64,000 nt of DNA from Streptomyces xylophagus (GCF_000716435.1 NZ_JNWO01000015.1:372001-436000); one strand, 5' to 3'; counted from the first letter of the stretch, positions 8,690 through 18,054 are shown. Made by a program: numbers and translations. The notes: generated by a model not told the origin, from the letters alone.

Positions 8690-9064
8690 ATGGTGAAACG
8701 GCCGCAGCTGCCCGAGGAGTTCCGGGCCGAAGCGCGCACGGCCTTCGCGTTCCTGGTCGGGGACGAGGGCTTCGCGCCGCCGGAGGACATAGACGGCGGT
8801 CTGCGCTATCTGCGCGCCGACCTGATGGTGCGCGTCTGGTTCCTGGGCGGCGCCGAATCGGAGGTCCTGACACGACTGATCCCCCTGGCGCCGGACGGCA
8901 CCAGGGGGAGCGGGGCGTGGCTCGACGACCTGTACAAGGCCGCCGCGTGCGGCCCGGCCCAGGACGTCCCCGTCTTCGCGTCGACCAGGAGAGGCGTGCT
9001 CAGACGGGTCCACCAGCACGCGGAGGCGTTGCGGAAACTGCTGCCCCGCCTCCCCGTGCCGTGA
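8690..9064 (+). CDS. hypothetical protein, 124 residues
   Basis: A short cytoplasmic-looking protein (MVKRPQLPEEFRAEARTAFAFLVGDEGF...) with no signal or membrane segment. It follows GH92 gene 1 by 67 bases on the same strand and ends 7 bases before the convergent GH92 gene 2. Codon use is normal for a coding frame. The ATG at 8690 is the first sensible start; no strong ribosome site is visible. I recognise no family. It contains an aromatic strand-like stretch (YLRADLMVRVWFLGG) and a basic C-terminal helix (RRVHQHAEALRKLLPRL). It may simply be co-transcribed with the mannosidase. Confidence 0.55.
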   Translation: MVKRPQLPEEFRAEARTAFAFLVGDEGFAPPEDIDGGLRYLRADLMVRVWFLGGAESEVLTRLIPLAPDGTRGSGAWLDDLYKAAACGPAQDVPVFASTRRGVLRRVHQHAEALRKLLPRLPVP

Positions 9065-9071
9065 GGTCACC

Positions 9072-12000
9072 TCAGGCCAGCAGTTCCACCTCCGCGAGCG
9101 TCGAGGAACCGTCCAGGACCAGCCGGTAACGCGCGTACGAGCCAGGCGACTTCACCGAGAACACGCGCGTCTGCTTGTCCCAGGTGAAGGTCTCGCCGGA
9201 GCGTTTGTCGAGCGTCTTCCACGTGGTGCCGTCGGCCGAGCCCTGAAGGGTCCAGCCGGTCGGTGCCGTGGTGTGGTCCGCCGACGACGTGAGCGTGTAC
9301 TGGATGCCCTTGGTGGCCTTCGTGACCGGCAGGTCCACCGAGGTCACCGTCGCGCTCGTGGCCGACGTGTTGTCGAACAGGGCGCCGTCACCGGTGAGTT
9401 GGTCGCTGCGGGGTGTCGGCACCTGGTCGTCCTTGGTGATCGACACCGGCGCCGCGTTCTTGCCGCTGCCCCACGCCGAGGGCTTGGAGCCCATGGAGAA
9501 GTCCAGCACTCCGCCCTTCTCCAGCAGCGAATGGGGGAGTGAAGTCTTCGTCCAGGTCTGGCCGTTGACCTTCAGGCCCTGTACGTAGACGTTCTTCGTG
9601 CTGTTCTTCGGTGCCTTGACGACGAGGTCCTTGCCGTTCTCCAGGTGGACGGTCGCCTTGGTGAACAGCGGGGAGCCGATGGCGTATTCGCCGCTGCCCA
9701 TCACCAGCGGGTAGAAGCCGAGCGCGGAGAAGAGGTACCAGGCCGACTGCTCGCCGTTGTCCTCGTCGCCGTGGTAGCCCTGCCCGATCTCACTGCCGGT
9801 GTAGAGGCGCGACAGCACCTCGCGCACGTTCTTCTGCGCCTTCCAGGGCTCGCCGGCCGCGTCGTACATGTAGATGACGTGGTGGGCGACCTGGTTGGAG
9901 TGCCCGTACTGGCCCATCCGGACGTCGCGCGCCTCCGTCATCTCGTGGATGACACCGCCGTAGGAGCCGACGAAGTCGGAGGACGCCGTCTCCGGGGTGG
10001 AGAAGTACTGGTCGAGCTTGTCCCCGAGGGCACTTTGGCCGCCGTAGAGGTTGGCCAGGCCGCGGCTGTCCTGCGGGGCGGTGAAGGCGTAGCCCCAGCC
10101 GTCGGTCTCCGTGTAGTCGTAACCCCAGATGCGCGGGTCGTAACTCGCCGAGTCCACGCGCCAGTTGCCCTTGGCGTCCTTGCCCTGGAAGAAGCCGGCC
10201 TGCTTGTCGAAGAGGTCGACGTAGTCCTGGGCCCGGTTGAGGAAGTACTCGGACTCCTCCTTGTAGTGCTTCTCGCCGGTCTTCTTGTAGAGGGCCAGGC
10301 CCATCTGGGCGATGCCGTAGTCGTTGTTGTAGCCCTCCATCGCCCAACTGAAGCCCTCGTTGGTGGCGGTGCTGGTGTAGCCGAGGAAGGGGGAGGTGGT
10401 CATGCCCTTGCGGCCCACACCCGACGTGGGCGGGACGACGGTCGCGTTCTTCACGGCCGCGTCGTAGGCCGACTTGGCGTCGAAGTTCACGCCCTTGACG
10501 TACGCGTCCGCGAACGCGACGTCCGAGGACGTGCCGGTCATCAGGTCCGCGTAGCCCGGTGAGGACCAGCGCGAGGTCCAGCCGCCGTCCTTGTACTGCT
10601 GCACGAACCCGTCGACCATCTCACCCGCCTGACTGGGCGTCAGGAGAGAGTAGGCCGGCCAGGTCGTCCGATAGGTGTCCCAGAAGCCGTTGTTGACGTA
10701 CACCTTGCCGTCGACGATCTTCGCGCCGGTGTGCGTCGGGGTGTCCTGGCTCGGCATCGGGGAGAACGGCGAGGCGTACTGGTAGGTCGAACCGACCTTC
10801 TCGAAGCCGGAGTTGGGGTACAGGTACAGCCGGTACATGCTGGAGTACAGCGTGGTCAGCTGGTCCGGTGTGGCGCCCTCCACCTCGACCTTGCCGAGCA
10901 GCTTGTCCCACACCTGCTGGGCCTGGTCCTTGACCGTGTCGAAGGAGGTGCCGTCCGGGATCTCCTGGCTCAGGTTGGCCTTCGCCTGGTCGACGCTGAT
11001 CAGCGAGGTGGCCAGACGCAGCGTGACCGTGTGGTCGGCGCCCGCCTTGAACCGCAGATAGCCCTTGACACCGCTGGAGGAGCCGTCCGTCACCGGCGCG
11101 TCGAACACGCCGTACACGAAGAGCCGGGTCGCGCCCGTGGACAGTCCGGACTTGACGTCTGAGTAGCCGGTGACGGTCCCGTTCTCCTTGTCGAGGGTCA
11201 GGCCCGCCTGCTCGGTGACGTTGTCGAAGATGACGCTCGCGTCGTCGCCGGGGTAGGTGAAGCGCAACGAGGCCGCGTGGTCGGTCGGGGCCATCTCGGC
11301 CTTGAGACCGTTCTCGAAGGTGACGCCGTAGTAGTACGGGCGCGCGGTCTCGTTCTCGTGCTTGAAGGCCAACTCCCGTGCGCTCGGGTCGGTGTTGGGG
11401 GTGCCCGACGCGGCCGACGGCATCACCTGGAAGGTCTGCCGGTCGCCCATCCAGGGGCTGGGCTCATGGCTCAGGCTGAGTGCCTGGAGCGTCGGCAGGT
11501 TGTCGTCGTTGTTCGCGCGTGCGTAGTCGTAGAGCCAGCTGAGCGACGACGAATTCGTCACCGGGGTCCAGAAGTTGAAGCCGTGCGGGAGCGCCGTCGC
11601 GGGGAAGTTGTTGCCGCGCGAGAAGCTGCCGCTGGAGTTGGTGCCCCGGGTGGTCAGCGCGTAGTCGGACAGATGCGCCTTCGGCTTCTCGGGCGCGACC
11701 GACTTGATGCTCACGTCGTCCAGCCAGCCCCGGAACTTCGCCGGCCCGCCGGGGGAGTCGTAGGCGAGGAGTATCCGGTCGACGGTCTTCCCTGCCGCAA
11801 CCGAACCGATCCGCGAGAGGACGCTGTTCCACTGGTTGACGTAGAGGATCTTCGCCGCGCCCTGCCCCTGCGGAGTCAGCGCGAAGCCGTGCGAGTCGCT
11901 CGCGCCGAGGTCACTCAGATAGGTGCCGTCGGTGAAGACCAGGTCGACGGCGACGTTCGTGGCGTCGTAGTCGCGGTCGCCGTCGGCCATCTGCGGGAAG

Positions 12001-12863
12001 ATCTTGTACGACAGTGCCGTGTCCTTGGCGACCGGCACGTCCACGTCGAAGACCTTGTTGTACGAGTACGCGCGTCCCGTCGCCGTATGGCGGCCCGCGT
12101 ACCGCAGTGCCCGCTTCCCGGTGAAGCCGGCGCCCGCCTTGGCGGTGGGCGAGCCGCTGGGGCCGCGGTCGACCAGCGAGAGCATGTCCTCGGGGATCGG
12201 GGCGGTGCTGTTGCCCGTCGAGAACTGGACGTCGGCGAGCTGCAGGATGCCGCTCGCGCCGTTGTTCTTCGTGATGTCGAGCCGGAAGTGCTGGTACTCG
12301 GCCGGCGCGGCGAGGTCGTAGGACTTCGTCTGGAAGCGGTCGGCGAAGGTCTCGCCGGTGCGGGTGTCGACGGGCTTCCAGTCCTTGCCGTCCGTCGAGC
12401 CCGACAGCGTCCAGTCCTGCGGATCGCGTTCGGCGTAGTCATTGGCCGAAGTCAGCGCGTACGTCACTATCCTGGCCGGCTTGTCGAGGTCGAACTCGAC
12501 CCAGCCGGTGGGCTCGAAGGTCAGCCACTTGGTGCCGGACTCGCCGTCGACGAGGTTCTCCTTCACCTCGCCGCCGCCGGTGTTCTCGGAGCTCGCCCGG
12601 ACGTCGGTGACATGGTCGGTCACATTGCCGGGGATGCCGGTGCTGTAGCCGCCGTCGACGCCCGAGGCGCGTTTGGACCCGTCCGGCGCGGTGTCGACCG
12701 TGTTCAGCCAGTCCGGTGCCGGATCCCCCGACTCGAACGAGGAGGTGAACTCCCCGCCGGCCGGGGCCTTTGCGGGCAGGGCGACCGTCACTCCCTGCGA
12801 ACCCACGAGCAAAGCCAGTGCGGCGGTCGACACGACCGCCGTACCCCACCATCTGTGATGCAT
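9072..12863 (-). CDS. secreted GH92 alpha-mannosidase with discoidin (F5/8 C) domains at both ends
   Basis: A 1263-residue exported glycosidase, a second GH92 clearly different from gene 1. After the signal peptide (MHHRWWGTAVVSTAALALLVGSQG) comes an F5/8 type C / CBM32-like domain (about 80-220: NLVDGESGTKWLTFEPTGWVEFDL). A linker sandwich follows, then the GH92 core with NGFWDTYRTTWPAYSLLTP, WTSRWSSPGYADLMTGTSSD, YGHSNQVAHHVIYMY and GDEDNGEQSAWYLFSALGFYP (catalytic-site Glu region). A second discoidin-like domain closes the protein. The start at 12,863 is favoured by GGGAGG 10 bases upstream. A LacI-type palindrome lies 26-37 bases before the start. The discoidin modules suggest binding to complex glycans. 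Confidence 0.93.
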   Translation of the reverse strand: MHHRWWGTAVVSTAALALLVGSQGVTVALPAKAPAGGEFTSSFESGDPAPDWLNTVDTAPDGSKRASGVDGGYSTGIPGNVTDHVTDVRASSENTGGGEVKENLVDGESGTKWLTFEPTGWVEFDLDKPARIVTYALTSANDYAERDPQDWTLSGSTDGKDWKPVDTRTGETFADRFQTKSYDLAAPAEYQHFRLDITKNNGASGILQLADVQFSTGNSTAPIPEDMLSLVDRGPSGSPTAKAGAGFTGKRALRYAGRHTATGRAYSYNKVFDVDVPVAKDTALSYKIFPQMADGDRDYDATNVAVDLVFTDGTYLSDLGASDSHGFALTPQGQGAAKILYVNQWNSVLSRIGSVAAGKTVDRILLAYDSPGGPAKFRGWLDDVSIKSVAPEKPKAHLSDYALTTRGTNSSGSFSRGNNFPATALPHGFNFWTPVTNSSSLSWLYDYARANNDDNLPTLQALSLSHEPSPWMGDRQTFQVMPSAASGTPNTDPSARELAFKHENETARPYYYGVTFENGLKAEMAPTDHAASLRFTYPGDDASVIFDNVTEQAGLTLDKENGTVTGYSDVKSGLSTGATRLFVYGVFDAPVTDGSSSGVKGYLRFKAGADHTVTLRLATSLISVDQAKANLSQEIPDGTSFDTVKDQAQQVWDKLLGKVEVEGATPDQLTTLYSSMYRLYLYPNSGFEKVGSTYQYASPFSPMPSQDTPTHTGAKIVDGKVYVNNGFWDTYRTTWPAYSLLTPSQAGEMVDGFVQQYKDGGWTSRWSSPGYADLMTGTSSDVAFADAYVKGVNFDAKSAYDAAVKNATVVPPTSGVGRKGMTTSPFLGYTSTATNEGFSWAMEGYNNDYGIAQMGLALYKKTGEKHYKEESEYFLNRAQDYVDLFDKQAGFFQGKDAKGNWRVDSASYDPRIWGYDYTETDGWGYAFTAPQDSRGLANLYGGQSALGDKLDQYFSTPETASSDFVGSYGGVIHEMTEARDVRMGQYGHSNQVAHHVIYMYDAAGEPWKAQKNVREVLSRLYTGSEIGQGYHGDEDNGEQSAWYLFSALGFYPLVMGSGEYAIGSPLFTKATVHLENGKDLVVKAPKNSTKNVYVQGLKVNGQTWTKTSLPHSLLEKGGVLDFSMGSKPSAWGSGKNAAPVSITKDDQVPTPRSDQLTGDGALFDNTSATSATVTSVDLPVTKATKGIQYTLTSSADHTTAPTGWTLQGSADGTTWKTLDKRSGETFTWDKQTRVFSVKSPGSYARYRLVLDGSSTLAEVELLA

Positions 12864-12888
12864 ACGAGGGCATCCTCCCTGCACGCTG

Positions 12889-12900
12889 GACAACGTTGTC
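12889..12900. promoter_or_regulatory. LacI-type operator, GH92 gene 2
   Basis: Exact copy of the 12-bp palindrome GACAACGTTGTC found at 5139-5150. It sits 26-37 bases before the GH92 start, where a bound repressor would overlap the promoter or the transcription start. Confidence 0.75.
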
Positions 12901-13090
12901 AGCTTCGATGCGCAAGGAACAGTAGGGAGTCAAGTGGCCTGGGATGTCAAGGGTGTTGAGTGTGGCATTCGAGGGCAATAACGGGGATTTCTCCGTCATC
13001 GAACACACAGGGCGTTCATATTTCCGCGAGGTCTCACTTCGGAAAAGACCGACAACCTACCCTGCATTCGATCTTGCTCTGCCGACCGGA

Positions 13091-13106
13091 AGTGGACTAT
13101 ACCTGT
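13091..13106. promoter_or_regulatory. candidate DasR-responsive element (dre) upstream of ngcE
   Basis: AGTGGACTATACCTGT matches 12 of 16 positions of the DasR consensus (AGTGGTCTAGACCACT), keeping the TGG/CTA/ACC framework. DasR is the GntR-family repressor of N-acetylglucosamine and chitin genes. It lies 124 bases before the ngcE start. Binding is inferred. Confidence 0.6.
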
Positions 13107-13229
13107 CGCGTTCGACACCGCTCTCGAAGCAGTACGCACGAAGTACTCCTGCACGACCAAGCTCGACCTGACCGCGGTGCCGGGGATCCGGTTCACCGCC
13201 TGAGTCCTGGAGAAGGCGAGGACTTGAGC

Positions 13230-14678
13230 ATGGGATCCACTTCCGCCGAGAACAACGGTTCCAAAGGCGTCGGCCGCCGCGATTTGATCAAGAGGTCTGC
13301 CGCACTCGGTCTGATCTCCGTACCCACGATGAGTTTCCTGTCCGCGTGTGCCAGCGGCGGCGGGGACGACAGCGGCAGCGGTGACGCCACCAAGGGCACC
13401 ACGTCGAAGTCGAATCCCTTCGGTGTGAAGAAGGGCAGCACGCTCGACGTCGTCGTCTTCAAGGGCGGTTACGGAGACGACTACGCCAAGGCGTGGGAAG
13501 CCAACTTCAAGACGAAGATCGGCGTCAGCTCCACCCACACCGGAACGCAGGAGATCACCGGCAAGCTCCAGCCCCGCTTCAACGCGGGCAACCCGCCGGA
13601 CATCGTCGACGACTCCGGCGCCCAGCAGATCAAGATCGACGTCCTGTACAAGAACGGTCAGCTGCTCGACCTCTCGCCGGTGCTGGACGCGCCCGCGATC
13701 GACGACCCGACCAAGAAGGTCCGCGATCTGCTGATCCCCGGCACCCTCGACCCGGGTGTGCAGGAGGGCAAGGTCGTCGCCCTCAACTACATCTACACGG
13801 TGTGGGGGTTGTGGTACTCCGGCAAGCTCTTCAAGGACAAGGGCTGGACCCCGCCCAAGACCTGGGACGAGTTCATCGCCATCTGCCAGAAGGCGAAGGC
13901 GGCCGGCATCGGCGGACTCGCCCACCAGGGCAAGTACCCGTACTACATCAACGTCGCCATCATGGACCTGATCGCCAAGAAGGGCGGGATCGACGCCGTC
14001 AAGGCGATCGACAACCTCGACCCGAAGGCGTTCGTCGGCTCGGCCGCCGCGCAGGCCGGTGTCGAGGCGATCTACGAGGTGGTCGAGAAGGACCTGTTGA
14101 TGCCCGGCACCAACGGCCTGACCCACACCGAGTCGCAGACCCGCTGGAACCAGTACAAGGCCGCCTTCATCACCTGTGGTTCCTGGCTGGAGAACGAGCA
14201 GCTCAAGCTGACACCGACGGACTTCGACATGAAGTTCCTGCCGATGCCGCTGCTGCCCGACAGCAAGATGCCGTTCGAGGCGATCCGGGCCGGCTCCGGC
14301 GAGCCCTTCATCATCCCCGCGAAGGCCAAGAACCTCCCCGGCGCCAAGGAGTTCATGCGCCACATGCTCTCCAAGGAGTGGTCGACGCTCTTCGCCAAGG
14401 AGGCCAACTCGCTCACCATCCTCAAGGACGGTGTCGACTCCAGCGTCACCCTGCGCCCGGGCACCCAGTCCACGGTCGACGCGTCCAAGGCGGCCGGCGA
14501 CAACACCTTCCGCTACCTCTACCCCGACTGGTACAGCGAGATGGACACCTCCATCCAGAACGCGTCCAACGAGCTGATGGCCAAGCGCATCCAGCCCAAG
14601 GAGTGGCTGAAGCGCTGTCAGGCCGCCGTCGACAAGCAGGCCAAGGACCCGGCGTCCAAGAAGAACGTTCACTCCTGA
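13230..14678 (+). CDS. ngcE: NgcE-type sugar-binding lipoprotein (N-acetylglucosamine/chitobiose ABC importer)
   Basis: A 482-residue extracellular solute-binding lipoprotein of an ABC sugar importer. NgcE of Streptomyces binds N-acetylglucosamine and N,N'-diacetylchitobiose. The N-terminus has a twin-arginine-like GRRDLIKRSAALG followed by a hydrophobic stretch and a lipobox LSAC (cysteine at about 40), then a Gly/Ser/Asp linker. The mature part has the alternating fold of family 1 solute-binding proteins. ATG 13,230 is chosen; GGCGAGG lies about 8 bases upstream, and longer in-frame extensions lack a signal. It is first in a three-gene unit with two permeases and no ATPase gene, as in known Ngc systems, which share the MsiK ATPase. 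A DasR-like site lies upstream. Confidence 0.9.
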   Translation: MGSTSAENNGSKGVGRRDLIKRSAALGLISVPTMSFLSACASGGGDDSGSGDATKGTTSKSNPFGVKKGSTLDVVVFKGGYGDDYAKAWEANFKTKIGVSSTHTGTQEITGKLQPRFNAGNPPDIVDDSGAQQIKIDVLYKNGQLLDLSPVLDAPAIDDPTKKVRDLLIPGTLDPGVQEGKVVALNYIYTVWGLWYSGKLFKDKGWTPPKTWDEFIAICQKAKAAGIGGLAHQGKYPYYINVAIMDLIAKKGGIDAVKAIDNLDPKAFVGSAAAQAGVEAIYEVVEKDLLMPGTNGLTHTESQTRWNQYKAAFITCGSWLENEQLKLTPTDFDMKFLPMPLLPDSKMPFEAIRAGSGEPFIIPAKAKNLPGAKEFMRHMLSKEWSTLFAKEANSLTILKDGVDSSVTLRPGTQSTVDASKAAGDNTFRYLYPDWYSEMDTSIQNASNELMAKRIQPKEWLKRCQAAVDKQAKDPASKKNVHS

Positions 14679-14737
14679 TCACAACGCCTGATCGCACCAC
14701 CTGATCACGCTCGGGACACCAGGGGCAGGAAACGCCA

Positions 14738-15673
14738 ATGCGCAAAGGGCAGTACAGGTTCGTCGCGGGATTTCTCTTCGTTCCCGTGGCGCTCTATCTG
14801 ATCTTCGTGATCTGGCCGTACATCCAGACGTTCGGCTATTCGCTGACCGACTGGAAGGGCGAGTCACAGACCTTCAAGTTCGTCGGACTGGACAACTATC
14901 GAGCACTGCTCCACGACGACGTCTTCAAGGAGGCCATCTGGCACAACCTCCTGTTCCTGGTGTTCATCCCCGTGATCACCATTCTGCTGGCCCTCTTCTT
15001 CGCGTTCATGGTGAACGCGGGAGGGCGCAGCAAGGCCGGCGGTGTGCAGGGTGTCGCCGGTTCCGGGTTCTACAAAATCGTCTACTTCTTCCCGCAGGTG
15101 CTGTCGCTGGCGATTCTCGCGGTGCTGTTCAACGCGGTGTACCGCAGTGACGGCGGTGGCCTGCTCAACGGTTTCCTGATCAAACTCCACCTGGTGGACG
15201 TCAACAATCCGGTGGAGTGGCTCAACGAGCCCAACATGGTGCTCTGGGCGCTGATGGCGGTCGTCGTGTGGCACGGCGTCGGTTTCTATCTGGTGCTGTT
15301 CTCCGCCGCCATGCAGTCCATTCCCCGGGACATCTACGAGGCCGCCCTGATCGACGGCGCGAACCGCTCCCAGTCCTTCTTCCGGATCACCCTGCCGCTC
15401 CTCTGGGAGACCGTCCAGACGGCCTGGGTGTATCTCGGCATCATCGCGATGGACATGTTCGTCCTGGTCTCCTCCATGACCTCGAACATGGGCGCCTACG
15501 GAGGCGGTCCCGACCACGGCAGCGACGTCATGTCGACCGTGATGATGCGCAACTTCCTCTACTTCGGGAAGAGCGGCTACGCCTGCGCGATGGGCGTCGT
15601 CATGCTGCTGCTCACCCTGGTCCTGTCCGTGGTCACGCTGCGCGCCACCCGCCGTGAGCGCATCGAGTTCTGA
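14738..15673 (+). CDS. ngcF: sugar ABC importer permease NgcF
   Basis: A 311-residue inner-membrane permease, starting with an N-terminal membrane segment (FVAGFLFVPVALYLIFVIWPYI) typical of MalF-like sugar permeases. The cytoplasmic EAA loop, which docks the ATPase, reads EAALIDGANRSQSFFRITLPLL at about residues 204-225. Five to six further hydrophobic segments follow. It starts 59 bases after ngcE and ends 17 bases before ngcG, so all three are probably one transcript. It pairs with NgcG to form the channel for amino sugars delivered by NgcE. Confidence 0.9.
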   Translation: MRKGQYRFVAGFLFVPVALYLIFVIWPYIQTFGYSLTDWKGESQTFKFVGLDNYRALLHDDVFKEAIWHNLLFLVFIPVITILLALFFAFMVNAGGRSKAGGVQGVAGSGFYKIVYFFPQVLSLAILAVLFNAVYRSDGGGLLNGFLIKLHLVDVNNPVEWLNEPNMVLWALMAVVVWHGVGFYLVLFSAAMQSIPRDIYEAALIDGANRSQSFFRITLPLLWETVQTAWVYLGIIAMDMFVLVSSMTSNMGAYGGGPDHGSDVMSTVMMRNFLYFGKSGYACAMGVVMLLLTLVLSVVTLRATRRERIEF

Positions 15674-15690
15674 GCGGGAGACATACGACG

Positions 15691-16626
15691 ATGAGCGCAC
15701 CCCTCAAGGAGACCGCCCCCACGGGCGGCACCGTCCCGCCCCAGCCGTCGGTCCGGAAGTCGAGCGCCCGGGCCGGTGAGCCGCGCGGCGAGGGCACCGT
15801 ACTGAACGTGTTCTCGCACGGCTTCCTGGCCCTGTGGGCCCTGCTGATCGTGCTGCCGCTGCTGTGGCTGGTGCTCAGCTCCTTCAAGACCGACGTGCAG
15901 ATCGGCAACTCGGCCTTCGGCTGGCCGCACAACTGGTCGTTCGACGTGTTCCGGCGGGCCTGGAGCAAGGGCATCGGCGACTACTTCCTGAACACCTTGA
16001 TCGTCCTGGTGTTCTCGGTGCCGCTGACCATGCTGTTCGGTTCGATGGCCGCGTACGTGCTGGCCCGCTACCAGTTCTGGGGCAACCGGCTGCTGTACTA
16101 CTTCTTCGTCGCCGGCGCGATGTTCCCGGTGTTCCTGGCGCTGGTCCCGCTGTTCTTCATGGTCAAGCGCCTCGACATGCTGAACACCTACCAGGGACTG
16201 ATCCTGGTCTACATCGCCTACTCGATGCCGTTCACGGTGTTCTTCATGCACGCGTTCTTCCGGACGCTGCCCACCGCGGTCTTCGAGGCGGCGATCCTCG
16301 ACGGCGCTTCGCACACCCGGACGTTCTTCCAAGTGATGTTGCCGATGGCCAAGGCCGGGTTGATCAGCGTCGGCATCTTCAACACCCTCGGCCAGTGGAA
16401 CCAGTTCATCCTGCCGACGGTCCTGATGCAGCCGCAGAGCGGCTCGGACCCCGAGCGCTATGTCCTCACCCAGGGCCTCATCCAACTCCAGCAGCAACAA
16501 GGGTACGCCTCCGACCTGCCCGTTCTCTTCGCGGGCGTCACGATCGCCATGATCCCGATGCTGGTCGTCTACCTGTCGTTCCAGCGCCAGGTGCAGTCCG
16601 GTCTGACCTCGGCGACGCTGAAGTAG
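15691..16626 (+). CDS. ngcG: sugar ABC importer permease NgcG
   Basis: A 311-residue MalG-like permease. A soluble N-terminal stretch of about 35 residues precedes the first membrane helix (FLALWALLIVLPLLWLVLSSF). The EAA loop is EAAILDGASHTRTFFQVMLPMAKAG near residues 202-226. The QQQQG stretch near 270 is a small oddity seen in a loop. It partners NgcF. No dedicated ATPase gene is adjacent, consistent with use of the shared ATPase MsiK encoded elsewhere. A strong hairpin follows, separating this unit from the ROK regulator. Confidence 0.9.
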   Translation: MSAPLKETAPTGGTVPPQPSVRKSSARAGEPRGEGTVLNVFSHGFLALWALLIVLPLLWLVLSSFKTDVQIGNSAFGWPHNWSFDVFRRAWSKGIGDYFLNTLIVLVFSVPLTMLFGSMAAYVLARYQFWGNRLLYYFFVAGAMFPVFLALVPLFFMVKRLDMLNTYQGLILVYIAYSMPFTVFFMHAFFRTLPTAVFEAAILDGASHTRTFFQVMLPMAKAGLISVGIFNTLGQWNQFILPTVLMQPQSGSDPERYVLTQGLIQLQQQQGYASDLPVLFAGVTIAMIPMLVVYLSFQRQVQSGLTSATLK

Positions 16627-16664
16627 CGCGCCTGGAGAACGCAGAAGGAAGCGCTCGTTCCGCC

Positions 16665-16690
16665 ACCGCTCCCGGAAGGCCGGGAGCGGT
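16665..16690 (+). terminator. hairpin terminator after ngcG
   Basis: A perfect 11-bp stem (ACCGCTCCCGG at 16,665-16,675 with its complement at 16,680-16,690) and a 4-base loop, 39 bases after the ngcG stop. Confidence 0.75.
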
Positions 16691-16825
16691 GTCCACGTAT
16701 GTGTCCGAGACCCCGGATGCGGTTCAACCTCTTGACGGGAGGCGACCCGAACGGCTCAGCTTAGAGTTCACTAGTTGGACATAGACGGGGCCTCATCGAT
16801 GCGGTCCCGCGCGCAGGAGGTCGTC

Positions 16826-18025
16826 GTGGAGACTCCCGGGTCGCAGTCGTCACTGCACCGAGCCAATCTCGAGCGGGTCGTCCGAGCGGTGCGGTTGGCC
16901 GGGTCGTTGACGCAGGCGGAGATCGCGAGGACGACGGGCCTGTCCGCTGCGACGGTCTCCAACATCGTGCGCGAGCTCAAGGACGGCGGAACGGTCGAGG
17001 TCACACCCACTTCGGCGGGTGGCCGCAGGGCCCGCAGCGTGTCCCTGAGCGGGGACGCCGGCATTGTCATCGGCGTCGACTTCGGGCACACGCATTTGCG
17101 CGTCGCGGTCGGGAATCTCGCCCACCAGGTGCTGGCCGAGGAGTCCGAGCCGCTCGATGTGGACGCCTCCTCGAACCAGGGTTTCGACCGGGCGGAAGAG
17201 CTGGTCAACCGACTGATCGCGGCCACCGGAGTGGACCGGTCCAAGATCGCCGGGGTGGGCCTCGGTGTGCCCGGACCGATCGACCTGGAGTCGGGCACCC
17301 TGGGCTCCAGCGCCATCCTGCCGGGCTGGTCGGGCACCAGACCCGCCGAGGAGCTGGGCAGCCGTCTGGGTGTACCGGTGCACGTGGACAACGACGCCAA
17401 CCTGGGCGCCCTCGGTGAGCTGGTCTGGGGCAGCGGGCGGGGCGTCAGGGACCTGGCGTACATCAAGGTCGCGAGCGGTGTCGGCGCCGGACTGGTCATC
17501 AACGGCAAGATCTACCGGGGCCCGGGTGGCACAGCGGGAGAAATCGGGCATATTACTCTTGATGAGTCCGGCCCTGTCTGCCGCTGCGGAAACCGGGGCT
17601 GCCTGGAGACCTTCACGGCCGCGCGCTATGTGCTGCCACTCCTCCAGAGCAGTCACGGCACCGACCTGACCATGGAAGGAGTCGTACGGCTGGCACGGGA
17701 CGGAGACCCTGGTTGCCGTCGGGTGATCGCCGACGTCGGCCGACACATCGGCAGTGGAGTCGCCAATCTCTGCAATTTGCTGAACCCGAGCCGAGTGGTC
17801 CTCGGTGGCGATCTCGCCGAGGCCGGTGAGCTGGTGCTCGGGCCGATCAGGGAGTCTGTAGGCCGCTATGCGATCCCCAGTGCGGCGCGTCAACTGTCCG
17901 TTCTCCCGGGTGCACTTGGAGGCCGTGCGGAGGTGCTCGGAGCGCTTGCTCTCGCACTCAGCGAGATGGGCGATTCGACCCTTTTGGACGGGTCGCTGAC
18001 TACAGCGACACCTGCCTTCACTTAG
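16826..18025 (+). CDS. rok7B7: ROK-family regulator Rok7B7
   Basis: A 399-residue ROK-family transcription factor. An N-terminal winged helix-turn-helix (LTQAEIARTTGLSAATVSNIVRELKDGG) is followed by a sugar-kinase-like domain. That domain has the phosphate/sugar motifs GVDFGHTHLRVAVG and VDNDANLGALGE and the zinc-binding ROK signature GEIGH...CRCGNRGCLETF. Position between ngcEFG and xylFGH matches rok7B7 (SCO6008) of S. coelicolor, reported to affect xylose uptake, carbon catabolite control, antibiotic production and development. GTG 16,826 is chosen because AGGAGG lies 5 bases upstream; the ATG at 16,799 has no comparable site. It probably controls the xylose genes directly downstream and may regulate itself. 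Confidence 0.88.
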   Translation: METPGSQSSLHRANLERVVRAVRLAGSLTQAEIARTTGLSAATVSNIVRELKDGGTVEVTPTSAGGRRARSVSLSGDAGIVIGVDFGHTHLRVAVGNLAHQVLAEESEPLDVDASSNQGFDRAEELVNRLIAATGVDRSKIAGVGLGVPGPIDLESGTLGSSAILPGWSGTRPAEELGSRLGVPVHVDNDANLGALGELVWGSGRGVRDLAYIKVASGVGAGLVINGKIYRGPGGTAGEIGHITLDESGPVCRCGNRGCLETFTAARYVLPLLQSSHGTDLTMEGVVRLARDGDPGCRRVIADVGRHIGSGVANLCNLLNPSRVVLGGDLAEAGELVLGPIRESVGRYAIPSAARQLSVLPGALGGRAEVLGALALALSEMGDSTLLDGSLTTATPAFT

Positions 18026-18054
18026 AGAACGCACGACGCCGTTGCCATCTCGTT

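Larger units (their letters stand above)
12864..13229. other. 366-base divergent regulatory region between GH92 gene 2 and ngcE
   Basis: No gene seen. It contains the LacI-type palindrome next to GH92 gene 2 and a DasR-like site toward ngcE, both listed separately. Around 12,960-13,110 base composition is noticeably more A/T-rich than the flanks, as expected for promoters. Confidence 0.6.

Noticed and set aside
16731..16767. TTGACG with TAGAGT as a promoter before rok7B7
   Set aside because: The two hexamers are 24 bases apart, too far for a sigma-70-type promoter; only the TAGAGT could be used, without a proper -35.
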